From Rhodocyclales bacterium (GTDB taxonomy: Bacteria > Pseudomonadota > Gammaproteobacteria > Burkholderiales > Rhodocyclaceae), in the NCBI GenBank assembly GCA_028292485.1, contig JAQGMG010000022.1, positions 62,001-126,000 on the forward strand: a stretch of 64,000 nt of DNA. Direction: 5' to 3'. The position numbers were made by a program, and so were the translations under genes. The notes beneath the pieces were generated by a model. It ran no database searches. It was not told where the DNA came from and saw only the letters and a program-made list of their open reading frames with translations. Below, one piece after another: positions 21,356 through 30,447 of this stretch. Within the stretch, counting starts at the first letter, position 1. Every line of letters starts with the position of its first letter.

Positions 21356-21466
21356 GTCATCCCGGCCCCTCGACAAGCTCGGGATAAACCGGGCTTCGCC
21401 CGAGCCGGGATCCAGTCGCGCGCGATCAAGTCAACGGCACTGGATTCCGGCCTTCGCCGGAATGAC
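21356..21466. repeat. dispersed inverted repeat (GTCATCCCGG...CCGGAATGAC type)
   Basis: Starts GTCATCCCGGCCCCTCGACA, contains the hairpin ACCGGGCTTCGCCCGAGCCGG and ends GGCCTTCGCCGGAATGAC. It resembles the dRS3-like element in overall plan but has different arm sequence, so it is probably a separate repeat family. Confidence 0.75.
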
Positions 21467-21494
21467 GATGATTTAGCTACGCGCCCCACCCAAA

Positions 21495-21616
21495 CCGTTC
21501 GTACTGAGCGTAAGGAGCAACGCGACTGGAGTCGAAGTATGGGCGTGAGTGCCCACACTTCGACCCTTCGACAGGGCTCAGGACAGGCTTCGTTTCACTA
21601 CGCTCAGTGCGAACGG
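21495..21616. repeat. dispersed inverted repeat (CCGTTCG...CTGAGCGTA type)
   Basis: Starts CCGTTCGTACTGAGCGTAAG and ends CTACGCTCAGTGCGAACGG. It differs from the copy at 6673 by an inner insertion with CCCTTCGACAGGGCTCAGG. Third copy of this family in the window. Confidence 0.8.
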
Positions 21617-21656
21617 TCTGTGTTCAATCGCACAACCAAGCGTCGCATCCAGAGCC

Positions 21657-22613
21657 ATGAGTAATATGCGTCCCGCAACGCTCTTCTACATCGCGCTACT
21701 CGCGCTGGCAGTCCTCGCTCCCGTGCTCGGCCTCTACCCCGTGTTCGTCATGAAGCTGCTGTGCTTCGCCATCTTCGCCTGCGCCTTCAACCTCCTGCTT
21801 GGCTACACCGGCTTGCTCTCCTTCGGCCATGCCGCCTACTTCGGCGCAGCGGCCTACACGACCGGCTACCTCGTCAAGACCATGCACTGGACACCGGAAG
21901 TCGCCATCCTCGGCGGCATGGCATTCGCCGCAGTCTCGGGCCTCGTCGTCGGCGCCATGGCCATCCGCCGCCAGGGCATCTACTTCGCGATGATTACATT
22001 GGCATTGGCGCAGCTGCTCTACTTCCTGTGCCTGCAACTCAAACTCACCGGCGGTGAAGACGGGCTGCAAGGCGTGCCTCGCGGCAATTTGTTCGGGGTG
22101 TTGTCACTGGCCAGCGATACGACGATGTACTACTTCGTCCTCGCCCTCTTCGTCGCCGTGTTCCTGCTCATCCGCCGCATCGTGCATTCCCCCTTCGGCC
22201 AGATACTCAAAGCCATCCGCGAAAACGAACCCCGCGCCATCTCGCTCGGCTACGACGTCGAACGCTACAAGCTCCTCGCCTTCGTACTCTCGACCTCGCT
22301 CGCAGGCCTCGCAGGCTCGCTCAAGACACTGGTATTCGGTTTCGCCACGCTATCGGACGTGCACTGGTCCATGTCCGGCGAAGTCATCCTCATGACCCTG
22401 CTCGGCGGTGTCGGCACCTTCTTCGGTCCCGTCCTCGGCGCAGGCATCGTCGTCGCGCTGCAAGACAACCTCGCAGACAAGGTCGGCTCCTGGGTCAGCG
22501 TCATCATCGGGGCTATCTTCGTAGTGTGCGTGATGGCGTTCAGGCGGGGGCTGGTGGGAGAGGCGTTAGCGTTCTTCTCGAAAACAAGAAAGCCCCATAA
22601 CCTGCTCCCCTAG
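21657..22613 (+). CDS. branched-chain-amino-acid-type ABC transporter permease (LivM-like)
   Basis: Second permease of the importer, 318 residues from ATG 21657; the open frame extends upstream only through the repeat. Motifs: FNLLLGYTGLLSFGHAAYFG near 45, GGEDGLQGVPR near 130, and TLLGGVGTFFGPVLGAG near 255, all typical of LivM. About nine helices. It ends the operon; base composition drops sharply straight after the stop, at the junction with the low-GC gene. Confidence 0.92.
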   Translation: MSNMRPATLFYIALLALAVLAPVLGLYPVFVMKLLCFAIFACAFNLLLGYTGLLSFGHAAYFGAAAYTTGYLVKTMHWTPEVAILGGMAFAAVSGLVVGAMAIRRQGIYFAMITLALAQLLYFLCLQLKLTGGEDGLQGVPRGNLFGVLSLASDTTMYYFVLALFVAVFLLIRRIVHSPFGQILKAIRENEPRAISLGYDVERYKLLAFVLSTSLAGLAGSLKTLVFGFATLSDVHWSMSGEVILMTLLGGVGTFFGPVLGAGIVVALQDNLADKVGSWVSVIIGAIFVVCVMAFRRGLVGEALAFFSKTRKPHNLLP

Positions 22614-22868
22614 GCCGCAAGCGGACAAGTCTCTAGGCGCACGCCCTCTCCGTGCTGAGACCCTAATTTCAAGCGGCATTCCAAAATAATACAAATTTCG
22701 GCGCCAAGACCGCTAGAAAACTTGGGCACTTCAAAAGAATCGCCTATTCTCTTGCGATTGGGTGAGGCTCCATGCTGCACGATAAAATCCATCCCAATGG
22801 ATAACGAGATCAAGCGCTTCGCTTTGACCTCAACCATCAAAGATACTGACCAACCGGGGGAGGAAATT

Positions 22869-23876
22869 ATGACGACAGTAGTGTTGGATGCCAATGATGA
22901 CAAACGCGCAACACAAGTAGATCTTGGAAATGGCTCTGCAGTTAGCATGCAAACCGTACAACACATATACAACGAAATTACGGGTCGGGCGGAAGAGCTA
23001 TCAAGAAGCTACACAATTAACCACTGCACGTCATTCGAGGACATAAAGCAGCTAAACGTCAAAATTTGCCAGCTTTACGAGCAGTACAACATTGTGTCTA
23101 AAAACTGTTCGATAACTTTGTATCACCTTGACGATCAGAAGCAAGTCTTCAGCTCATTTGAGCGGTTCGAACTTTACGATAGAACCACACTGAGCCCGGT
23201 TGACAACATACGATTGGTATATAACTTTTTGATCGTATTGCCACAGCTAAACAAACCTCAGTCTTACCAGATAGAGCTCAACATTCAATCGAGAGCCTCT
23301 ATCTCAAAGAGATTGAAACAAGAGTCATCGATTCATTCCGAGTTCTTATTTGGAATGTTTGAGGAACGAACGGCTCTCGTTGAAATCAAGTACATCGACT
23401 ACACAGTCGCACGAAATTTCCAAGTCGCCATTGATGGATGGTTCAAAGGACTTAGCTGTTCAAAGGGCTTAGCGTGCATTAGATATGTCAAAAGGTTGAG
23501 TGAAAATATTCCTCTCTTATTTCGCTTCTTAACTACGACAGCGTTTCTGTGTACATGTCTGCTTCACTTCACTCCATTGCTGTCAAATGGAGCCATCAAC
23601 AGTGGCACTTTGTACTACGCGGCAACAGTAACGTTCGGTGGAGCTACTCTGCTTGGAATGGTAGCTATAAAGCTGGGGACGATGGTTCGCGATTCGGTCC
23701 GCAAGATCCGTCCGATTTCATATCTAGATCTCACACGAGGGGATCAACTTGCGTTGTTGGAACTGAAATCGGACAACTTATATGGATGGACAAAGGGATT
23801 GCTCAGCATCGTCGCAACGATTGTTCTCAACTTGGTTTCATCATGGTTCGCATTGAAGATGGGACTCGGCGGATAA
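22869..23876 (+). CDS. unknown protein with C-terminal membrane helices, low GC
   Basis: Not recognised. ATG 22869 has the strong ribosome site GGGGGAGGAAATT and gives 335 residues; an upstream ATG at 22797 in the same frame would add 24 residues but lacks such a site. Residues 1-210 are soluble and polar. Then come three hydrophobic segments at about 225-247, 258-280 and 310-330, the last near the C-terminus. The DNA is clearly AT-richer than both neighbours and uses different codons (many AAA, ATA, TTT), which suggests acquisition by transfer. Its stop is one base before the next gene's start, yet that gene has normal composition. Confidence 0.7.
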   Translation: MTTVVLDANDDKRATQVDLGNGSAVSMQTVQHIYNEITGRAEELSRSYTINHCTSFEDIKQLNVKICQLYEQYNIVSKNCSITLYHLDDQKQVFSSFERFELYDRTTLSPVDNIRLVYNFLIVLPQLNKPQSYQIELNIQSRASISKRLKQESSIHSEFLFGMFEERTALVEIKYIDYTVARNFQVAIDGWFKGLSCSKGLACIRYVKRLSENIPLLFRFLTTTAFLCTCLLHFTPLLSNGAINSGTLYYAATVTFGGATLLGMVAIKLGTMVRDSVRKIRPISYLDLTRGDQLALLELKSDNLYGWTKGLLSIVATIVLNLVSSWFALKMGLGG

Positions 23877-23877
23877 G

Positions 23878-24489
23878 ATGAAAAAGAAAGGCCCCTCAAA
23901 AGAAGCCACCGCCCTGCTGGCACCCTTCCCCGGCCTCACGCTCGAGCAAGTCGTCGTCCCCAGCACGCAGGAAGAATTCGCCGCTGCCACCGCAGAGATC
24001 AAGGCCGCAGGCGTCTCGGGTTTTGATACAGAATCGAAACCCACCTTCAACGTCGGCGACATCAGCAAGGGACCGCACGTCGTGCAGTTCGCAATCTCCG
24101 GCAAAGCCTTCATATTCCAGGTGCATCGCGAGGAAGCCCTCCCCTTCCTGGTCGAGCTGCTGCAATCGAAGGACGTGCTCAAGGTCGGCTTCGGCCTGAA
24201 GTCGGACCATAGCCAGATCCGCGCGAAGTTCGGCACGGGTCTCAACGCGGTGCTCGATCTGGACAGCATGTTCCGCAAGGATGGCTACAGCGGTGACATG
24301 GGCGTGCGCGCCGCCATCGGGCTGGTGCTCAACCAGAACTTCCGCAAGTCAAAATCGATCACGACCACCAACTGGTCGCTGCGCGAGCTCTCGCCAGCGC
24401 AATTGCTCTACGCCGCCAACGATGCCTATGCGGCGCTGAAGGTGTGGGAAGGGCTCAAGCTCACGCGACCGGAATTGCTTGAGGCATAA
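23878..24489 (+). CDS. 3'-5' exonuclease, RNase D-like (DEDDy family)
   Basis: Single-domain exonuclease of 203 residues. DEDDy landmarks in order: FDTES (Exo I, about 41-45), GFGLKSDHSQI (Exo II region with Asp) and YAANDAYAALKVW (Exo III with Tyr spacing). It lacks the HRDC domains of full RNase D, so it resembles the short ribonuclease D-like proteins. The ATG at 23878 lies directly after the preceding stop. Substrate (RNA or DNA end) cannot be told from sequence. Confidence 0.85.
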   Translation: MKKKGPSKEATALLAPFPGLTLEQVVVPSTQEEFAAATAEIKAAGVSGFDTESKPTFNVGDISKGPHVVQFAISGKAFIFQVHREEALPFLVELLQSKDVLKVGFGLKSDHSQIRAKFGTGLNAVLDLDSMFRKDGYSGDMGVRAAIGLVLNQNFRKSKSITTTNWSLRELSPAQLLYAANDAYAALKVWEGLKLTRPELLEA

Positions 24490-24501
24490 CAGTCATTTCT
24501 C

Positions 24502-24945
24502 ATGGGATTCCTGACAACTATCCTTGCTACGGTACTTTACTGCGCGCTCGGTTACAGCGGGCTCGTACTGTTCGGCACAGGCGATCGGTTCGAGCTTCCG
24601 TACGCAATCCTTCAACTGATTTTTGTAATGGTCTGGGTCGTTCATCTACTACAGGTTGACTCGCCAGCCATCTCCAAAGTGCGAGCGGCGGGCGCGTTCC
24701 TGTTGTTGAGCCCTGTCGGGGCAATTGTCGCTGGCCTGGCTTTCTACTTGTATGCCTGGATCACGGTTCTGGAACACGAGATAACCGATACAGCGTCATT
24801 GCCCGGACTTAGCCTGCAGATGGGCCTGGCGGTAGGGTCTGTCTTTCTGGGCACCGGCCTCGTGTGCTTTTTTCGCGCTGTACTGATAAATCTGATTCAG
24901 CTCGCGGATCGAGACACCTCAATGCGAGACCACAAGAAATCGTGA
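24502..24945 (+). CDS. small membrane protein, unknown
   Basis: Not recognised. It has 147 residues with about four hydrophobic segments (roughly 3-25, 31-50, 58-85, 95-125) and a short polar C-terminus (RDTSMRDHKKS). It follows the exonuclease gene by 12 bases. No catalytic or binding motif is visible. The gene has normal composition for the region. Confidence 0.6.
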   Translation: MGFLTTILATVLYCALGYSGLVLFGTGDRFELPYAILQLIFVMVWVVHLLQVDSPAISKVRAAGAFLLLSPVGAIVAGLAFYLYAWITVLEHEITDTASLPGLSLQMGLAVGSVFLGTGLVCFFRAVLINLIQLADRDTSMRDHKKS

Positions 24946-25047
24946 GTACCGATCAGGTGAGAGAGCTGTGCCAAAGCTTCGCAGGCAGCACCGAAACTCT
25001 GTACGCACCGCCTACTAATCCCCACCTGTCTTCGTCACGGAATTGAT

Positions 25048-25989
25048 ATGTCACCTGCTCGCCACCTGTTGTTGATCGCGCTGTCCGCCGCAGCACTCCC
25101 CGCCATGAGCGCGGAGCCCGAAGCGATCAGCTTCCAGTCGCTGGGCACGGACACGACGATTCCCGCGACGCTGCTCAGGCCCGATGGCGCGGGGCCGTTC
25201 CCGGCAGTCGTCATCGCACACGACTGCAGCGGGCTCGGCCTGCGTTCGAGCGGCGCACCGATGCGCTGGGGCAAGGAGCTGCTGGCGCAAGGGTATGTCG
25301 TAGTCATTCCCGACAGCTTCACGCCGCGTGGCCTGCCAGACGGCGTATGCATCATTCCCGGCAGCGAATCGGCTGTCGCCAGCGGCTATGTGCGCGACGG
25401 TGACGCGTTGGCAGCACTGAAGCTCCTGCGCACGCTGCCCTATGTCGACGGCAGGCACGTGGGGCTCATGGGCGGTTCTCACGGCGGCTGGACGACGCTT
25501 GCCACGATGACAGACCTCGCGCGCGACAACAACGCGGTCAAACAGGCGAAGCAGGATGGTTTCAGCGCCGCAGTCGCTCTTTATCCGAGCTGCGCCTCAC
25601 CGTATGGCAGCTGGGCAGCGAAAGGGGAGAAAGGGGAGAAAGGGGAGAACCGCAATAGCGGCCCGATCACGGGCTATGTCGGCCTGTATAAGCCACTGAA
25701 CCCGGTGCTCGTGCTGGTCGGCGAGAAGGACGACTGGACGCCCGCCGAGCCTTGTCGCCAACTGGTCGACGCCAGCCGCTCTCACGGCTATTCCATTGAC
25801 ATCGTCGTCTATCCCGATGCCCTTCACTCATTCGACAGCGCCAACCCCGTGCGCTACGACGCGCGGCGCAATAACAGCAACTCCCCGACGGGCAAGGGAG
25901 CAACAACAGGCGGCGACGCCGCGGCCTGGGCCGATGCGCGGAAACAGGTCGCAGCGTTTTTCGAGCGGCAGCTCAAGCCCGCGAAATAA
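25048..25989 (+). CDS. secreted dienelactone-hydrolase-like alpha/beta hydrolase
   Basis: Likely periplasmic esterase or hydrolase, 313 residues with a signal peptide ending near MSA (residue 21). Nucleophile Ser144 sits in GLMGGSHGGW; the probable Asp is in LVGEKDDWTP and the His in YPDALHSFD. These order and spacings fit the DLH family, though DLH proper uses Cys, so the substrate is unknown. Residues around 192-201 hold a Gly-Glu-Lys tandem repeat encoded by a 9-base unit. A near-C-terminal Asn/Ser/Gly stretch suggests a second flexible loop. Confidence 0.82.
   Translation: MSPARHLLLIALSAAALPAMSAEPEAISFQSLGTDTTIPATLLRPDGAGPFPAVVIAHDCSGLGLRSSGAPMRWGKELLAQGYVVVIPDSFTPRGLPDGVCIIPGSESAVASGYVRDGDALAALKLLRTLPYVDGRHVGLMGGSHGGWTTLATMTDLARDNNAVKQAKQDGFSAAVALYPSCASPYGSWAAKGEKGEKGENRNSGPITGYVGLYKPLNPVLVLVGEKDDWTPAEPCRQLVDASRSHGYSIDIVVYPDALHSFDSANPVRYDARRNNSNSPTGKGATTGGDAAAWADARKQVAAFFERQLKPAK
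25621..25647. repeat. three tandem copies of a 9-base unit inside the hydrolase gene
   Basis: Unit AAAGGGGAG repeated three times, coding KGE-type tripeptides in frame. Slippage would add or remove three residues in a loop and not shift the frame. Confidence 0.85.
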
Positions 25990-26105
25990 GCACCAGGCGA
26001 CCGGATCAGATGAGCGCTTGAAAATGCCTGGCTACGGGAACAGGGAGAAGAGCGCGATGAAGCACGACACCGCCGAACGCCACGCCCGGAAATTTTATTG
26101 CCTCG

Positions 26106-27179
26106 CTACATGAGCCTGTTGAACCACAGCAGGCCAAGCACCGCCGACAAGACCGATAACAGCGCCGCTGCGGCCGAGAAAAACGCCGTCACTTCCATCT
26201 CCTTGGTCTGCAAGACGAAGCGTGCGTTGAGAGACTGGTAGATTTTCTTGAGATCGACCGCGGTGCCTGCGTAGAAGTATTCGCCCTGTGTCATCTTGGC
26301 CGCCGCTTTGAGCGCCTCTTCGTCGAGGCGCACGCGCATGGACCAGCCTTCCATGCCAATGGTTTCGCCATCCACCGTGCCGACACCGACCGTGAATACG
26401 CGAATGCCGCGCTCGGCGGCCATGCGCGCTGCATCGAGCAGGTCCGGGCCGACCGTGCGCTGGCCGTCGGAGAGCAGGATGATGGCGGCCGAGGTGTAGG
26501 AGCCAGGCGGCACGGGTTTGAATTCCTTTTTTTCGGTGCCCCCATCGCGTTGGCCCAGCGGTGTGTTGACGCTCTCGCTGCTATCGGTCGATTCGACGTT
26601 AGGGTCGCGGCCATAGCTCAGCGCGCTGACATTGATGCCCTCATCCGGGAACAAGGTGGCTAGCGCGAGAATGAGACCGCTGCCAATGGCGGTGCCGCGT
26701 TGCAGCTGGAAGCGGTCGATGGCGGCGAGCAGGTCTTCGCGATTCTGCGTGGGTGCCTGCACGACGGAAGCGGTGGCGGCGAACGAGACAATGCCGATGC
26801 GCGTGCTCGGCGGCTGGGCCTTGACGAACGCCCGCGCGGCTTCCTGTGCGGCAACGATGCGCGTGGGTTTGACATCGGGTGCACGCATGCTGCCGGAGAC
26901 GTCCATGGCAAGGATGATGGTTTCCTGCTGCGATGGCAGTTTCACGACAGCCGAGGGCCGCGAGATGGAGAATATCATCAGCGTCAGTGCGCACAGGAAC
27001 AATGCTGGCGGGATATGCCGGCGTATCCTGCCGCCAACGCCCATCGCCTCTTTCACCATGCTCAGGCTGGCGTAGCGCAGCGCGGCTTTCTTTTTCCGCC
27101 GCAACAAGAAGATATACAGCGCAACCAGCACTGGCACGAGCAGTAATAACCAGAGTGCTTCAGGCCACAGGAATTTCAC
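26106..27179 (-). CDS. VWA-domain membrane protein (BatA-like)
   Basis: Inner-membrane protein of 357 residues, read from GTG 27179 (VKFLWPEALW); the longer open frame overlaps the upstream gene. Two N-terminal helices (about 6-26 and 55-75) precede a von Willebrand A domain with MIDAS motif DVSGSMRAPD and a second acidic site in LLSDGQRT; a final helix is at 330-352. In this family (moxR-DUF58-VWA clusters) VWA proteins are thought to work with the MoxR ATPase as metal-dependent chaperones. It overlaps the DUF58 gene by 20 bases. Confidence 0.86.
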   Translation of the reverse strand: MKFLWPEALWLLLLVPVLVALYIFLLRRKKKAALRYASLSMVKEAMGVGGRIRRHIPPALFLCALTLMIFSISRPSAVVKLPSQQETIILAMDVSGSMRAPDVKPTRIVAAQEAARAFVKAQPPSTRIGIVSFAATASVVQAPTQNREDLLAAIDRFQLQRGTAIGSGLILALATLFPDEGINVSALSYGRDPNVESTDSSESVNTPLGQRDGGTEKKEFKPVPPGSYTSAAIILLSDGQRTVGPDLLDAARMAAERGIRVFTVGVGTVDGETIGMEGWSMRVRLDEEALKAAAKMTQGEYFYAGTAVDLKKIYQSLNARFVLQTKEMEVTAFFSAAAALLSVLSAVLGLLWFNRLM

Positions 27180-28146
27180 GGCTTTCCTCCAGATGCTTTG
27201 GCAGACCGCCACCTGCGGCCAGCTGGCTGCGGCGCTTGCGCAAATCGGCGAACCGCAGCAACGCGTCGGCAAGATCGTCGTCGGTGGCCAGCTCCAGCGC
27301 ATCGACACCCACACGTGCAAAGCTGTTGCGCAATGCCTGTTCGCGGCGCTCGGCCGCTGCCGCGAAGCGTTTGCGAAAACCGCGGTCATGCGTGTCGACG
27401 AAAAGCTGCTCGCCTGTCTCGGCATCCTGCACGACAACCATACCCATATCGGGTAAGTCCATTTCAAGCGGGTCGTAGAGACGCACCGCGACGACTTCGT
27501 GGCGTTGCACGAGTTGCGCCAGCGGCGCGTCCCAGCCCGGCGCGCTGATGAAGTCCGACACGACGAACACCAGCGACCGGCGCGGGATCACTTGCCCGGC
27601 GACATGCAGCAAGCTGTGCAGATCGGTCGCCGCAGACTGCGCGACGCGCGGGCGACTGAGCATGCTGTGCAGGATGTGCAGTACATGGCGGCGCCCGGTA
27701 CGCGCGGGAATGACGGCATCCACCTCGCTGCCATACAGCACGGCACCTATGCGATTGCCATGGCGCGTCAGCAGGCGCGCCAGTACGCTGACGAATTCGG
27801 CCGACATCGCGCGCTTGCTGATGTGGCCGGAGCCGAAATCCACCGAGGGGCTGAGGTCGAGCAGAAACCAGGCGGTGACTTCGCGGTCTTCGTGGAAGTC
27901 GCGCACATAGGGCGTCTGCAGACGTGCGGTAACGTTCCAGTCGATGTGGCGCACATCGTCGTGGTACTGGTACTCGCGCAGGTCGGCAAGATCCAGCCCG
28001 AAGCCGCGGAACAGCGTGCGGTAGTCGCCATGCAGCAGCCCGTCGAGCCGCCGGATGACGGTCCACTCCAGGCGCTGCAGGATGGCTTCCGCGCTTTGCG
28101 GTACCGGCGCGGATGGGCGCTCAGGCTTTGGCGGCGGTACTGACAT
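27160..28146 (-). CDS. DUF58-domain protein
   Basis: 328 residues from ATG 28146. The DUF58 signature is visible in LREYQYHDDVRHIDWNVTARL and the VWA-like LLDLSPSVDFGSG. The family has a degenerate VWA-like fold and is typically encoded between MoxR and VWA genes, as here; its role is probably assembly or activation of a partner complex. It overlaps moxR by 26 bases and the VWA gene by 20, which indicates tight coupling. A Pro-rich N-terminus (residues 1-16) precedes the domain. Confidence 0.88.
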   Translation of the reverse strand: MSVPPPKPERPSAPVPQSAEAILQRLEWTVIRRLDGLLHGDYRTLFRGFGLDLADLREYQYHDDVRHIDWNVTARLQTPYVRDFHEDREVTAWFLLDLSPSVDFGSGHISKRAMSAEFVSVLARLLTRHGNRIGAVLYGSEVDAVIPARTGRRHVLHILHSMLSRPRVAQSAATDLHSLLHVAGQVIPRRSLVFVVSDFISAPGWDAPLAQLVQRHEVVAVRLYDPLEMDLPDMGMVVVQDAETGEQLFVDTHDRGFRKRFAAAAERREQALRNSFARVGVDALELATDDDLADALLRFADLRKRRSQLAAGGGLPKHLEESREIPVA

Positions 28147-29131
28147 GGCTTTCCAGTGGTTTGTCCGGTGCCGGAATTTTCTGCATGAGCTTCAGGATCA
28201 GTTGATCTGCACTGAACCCCTCTGACAGCGCCTGGTAGGAGAGCACCAGGCGGTGGCGCAGCACGTCGGGCACGAGATCTTTCACGTCTTCCGGCAACAC
28301 GTAGTCGCGCCCGCGCAGGAAGGCCAGCGCCCGTGCGCCCTCGATGAGGTGGATCGTGGCGCGCGGGCTGGCACCGAAGGAAATATAGGGCGCCATGTCG
28401 GCGATGCCGTGGCGCGCCGGATCGCGCGTTGCCGCCACCAGTCGAACGGCATATTGCATGAGCGCCGGTTCGACGAAACCTGCACGACACACTTGCTGCA
28501 ATTCAGCGAGCTGGCCGGTCGAGGCGACAGCACTCACCAGCATCGCCACGCCAGTCACACGCTGCACGATGACGAACTCTTCCTCTTCCGTCGGGTAGCC
28601 GACCAGCACTTTCATCATGAAGCGGTCGACCTGCGCTTCCGGCAGCGGATAGGTGCCCTCGGTTTCGATGGGATTCTGCGTCGCCATGACGAGAAATGGC
28701 GACGGCACCTTGTGGGTTTCACCGGCGATAGTGACCTGCCCTTCCTGCATCACCTCGAGCAGTGCGCTCTGTACCTTGGCCGGCGCGCGATTGATTTCGT
28801 CGGCCAGCAGCAGATTGGTAAACACCGGCCCGAGCACCGTAGAGAAGTCACCCGTACGCTGGTTGTAGATGCGCGTGCCGATCAGGTCGGCGGGTACCAG
28901 GTCTGGCGTGAACTGGATGCGCTTGAAGTCGCCACGAATGGTGTTGGCCAGCGTCTTGACGGTGAGTGTCTTGGCAAGACCGGGCATGCCTTCGACGAGC
29001 AAATGGCCCTTGGCCAGGATTGCCACCAGCACGCGTTCGAGAAAGTGATCCTGCCCGACGACAATCTTCTTCACTTCGTAGAGGATGCGCTCCATGAGCG
29101 ACTTCACTTCACTGTCGATTTCCTTACTCAT
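28121..29131 (-). CDS. MoxR-family AAA+ ATPase
   Basis: 336 residues from ATG 29131, chosen over an upstream ATG because GGAGGTGTGC lies directly before it. Walker A is EGMPGLAKTLTVK (about 48-56), Walker B LLADEINRAPAKVQSAL, and sensor motifs VMATQNPIE are intact. MoxR ATPases act with VWA proteins in metal insertion or complex maturation; target unknown here. It is first of a three-gene operon. Confidence 0.93.
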   Translation of the reverse strand: MSKEIDSEVKSLMERILYEVKKIVVGQDHFLERVLVAILAKGHLLVEGMPGLAKTLTVKTLANTIRGDFKRIQFTPDLVPADLIGTRIYNQRTGDFSTVLGPVFTNLLLADEINRAPAKVQSALLEVMQEGQVTIAGETHKVPSPFLVMATQNPIETEGTYPLPEAQVDRFMMKVLVGYPTEEEEFVIVQRVTGVAMLVSAVASTGQLAELQQVCRAGFVEPALMQYAVRLVAATRDPARHGIADMAPYISFGASPRATIHLIEGARALAFLRGRDYVLPEDVKDLVPDVLRHRLVLSYQALSEGFSADQLILKLMQKIPAPDKPLESHVSTAAKA

Positions 29132-29197
29132 GCACACCTCCTCCAAACAAACCTGCAAAGTCATGCCCGGCAGAATCATGACGAGGGAATCAACCCG

Positions 29198-30151
29198 CTA
29201 GAACGGCGATACACCGACCGCCCCCGCAGCCTCTTCGATGGGTACCGCAAAGCCGAGGCCGACAAAAAAACCATCGTTGGTCGGATTGAGAATGGCGGTG
29301 ACAATGCCCACAACCTCGCCACGCAGATTCACCAGCGGCCCACCGGAATTGCCGGGATTGGCAGCAGCATCGAACTGGATGAGATTGCGCAGCAAGCGCT
29401 CCCCCTTGGGTAAGTGGAATTCACGTTTGAGACCCGACACCACGCCTGCAGAGGCCGATGGCCCGAAGCCGAACGGAAAGCCGACCGCCACGACATCGTC
29501 GCCCGGCTTGAGATCGGCGGTGGAACGCAACGTGGCCGCCTCCAGATCATCGGGAATCGTTTTGGCCTGCAACACGGCGAGGTCGTGCTGCGGCTGCATG
29601 CCAACAACGACCGCATCAGATTCAGTGCCATCATGAAACACGACGCTGATGCGCTCATTGCCCATGACGACATGCAGATTGGTAAGGATGAGCCCTTTGT
29701 CGACGATCACGACCCCCGTGCCGACGCCGCGCTCGAACTCGCCCTCCTCACCCGTTTTCGGATTCTTGCCGTGGGCGTAACCGCGAACGCGAACAACGGA
29801 CGGAATGATCTTTTCGTAAGCCTTGGCGGCGTTCGACGGTAAAGGCTTCTTCTCCAGCGAGCGGCGCACGGCCGTGTCGATGTCGCCTTGCGTGAGTTGC
29901 TGTGGCGCAGGCGTCCTGTAAGCGTGGGCGAATACCGCCAGCAGCGCCACGGTGGCGCCCAGCAACAGCAGGAGAATGGATTGATGGCGGCGATAGAGAC
30001 GCGCCAATCGTGAGCCGTGGCGCTGTGCCACGGAAACCGTACCGACAGTCGCCGTCGCGACCGGGTCGGTGCGTTCATCACCCGGTGGTGGCTCCACACT
30101 GGCGGCGCCACGCGACCGGCCAGAGCTGCTGTAGAGCGTTACTCGCTTCAT
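29198..30151 (-). CDS. membrane-anchored trypsin-like serine protease (DegP/HtrA-like, no PDZ)
   Basis: 317 residues with an N-terminal cytoplasmic part, one helix (58-76) and a periplasmic S1C protease domain. Catalytic triad: His160 (LTNLHVV), Asp190 (HDLAVL) and Ser269 (NPGNSGGP). The PDZ domain normal for DegP, DegQ and DegS is missing; the chain ends shortly after the protease domain, so regulation by peptide binding through PDZ is not possible. The gene lies just upstream of moxR on the same strand and may share its transcript. Confidence 0.88.
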   Translation of the reverse strand: MKRVTLYSSSGRSRGAASVEPPPGDERTDPVATATVGTVSVAQRHGSRLARLYRRHQSILLLLLGATVALLAVFAHAYRTPAPQQLTQGDIDTAVRRSLEKKPLPSNAAKAYEKIIPSVVRVRGYAHGKNPKTGEEGEFERGVGTGVVIVDKGLILTNLHVVMGNERISVVFHDGTESDAVVVGMQPQHDLAVLQAKTIPDDLEAATLRSTADLKPGDDVVAVGFPFGFGPSASAGVVSGLKREFHLPKGERLLRNLIQFDAAANPGNSGGPLVNLRGEVVGIVTAILNPTNDGFFVGLGFAVPIEEAAGAVGVSPF

Positions 30152-30447
30152 ACCGCACCTCCCGGAACCAGACGTGCAATCAGACAGTTGTCACCTGATT
30201 CTAGCCGGGCAAATCGGGACCCGAAAAGAAATCTCGTCAGAGCTACCTTGCCTGATCTGCTATCAGGGAGCAAGGGAAATCCGGCGACTTTCACACGGTG
30301 GCTTACCCTGCATTCCTGTCACGTGTTCGGGGCACGGTGGGGCGCCTTCCTGATCCACCCGCACCGGCCCACGCCTCGGCTATTGGCATAGAATCCGACA
30401 GCTGTGCAGAGCCCGCCCATATTGATGCGATGACCTGGAGGAAAGCC

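Larger units (their letters stand above)
21313..21656. other. repeat-filled gap between the two permease genes
   Basis: A 344-base gap in the middle of one transport operon. It is almost wholly made of two dispersed inverted repeats (21356-21466 and 21495-21616). No gene or promoter was recognised in it. Confidence 0.7.
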
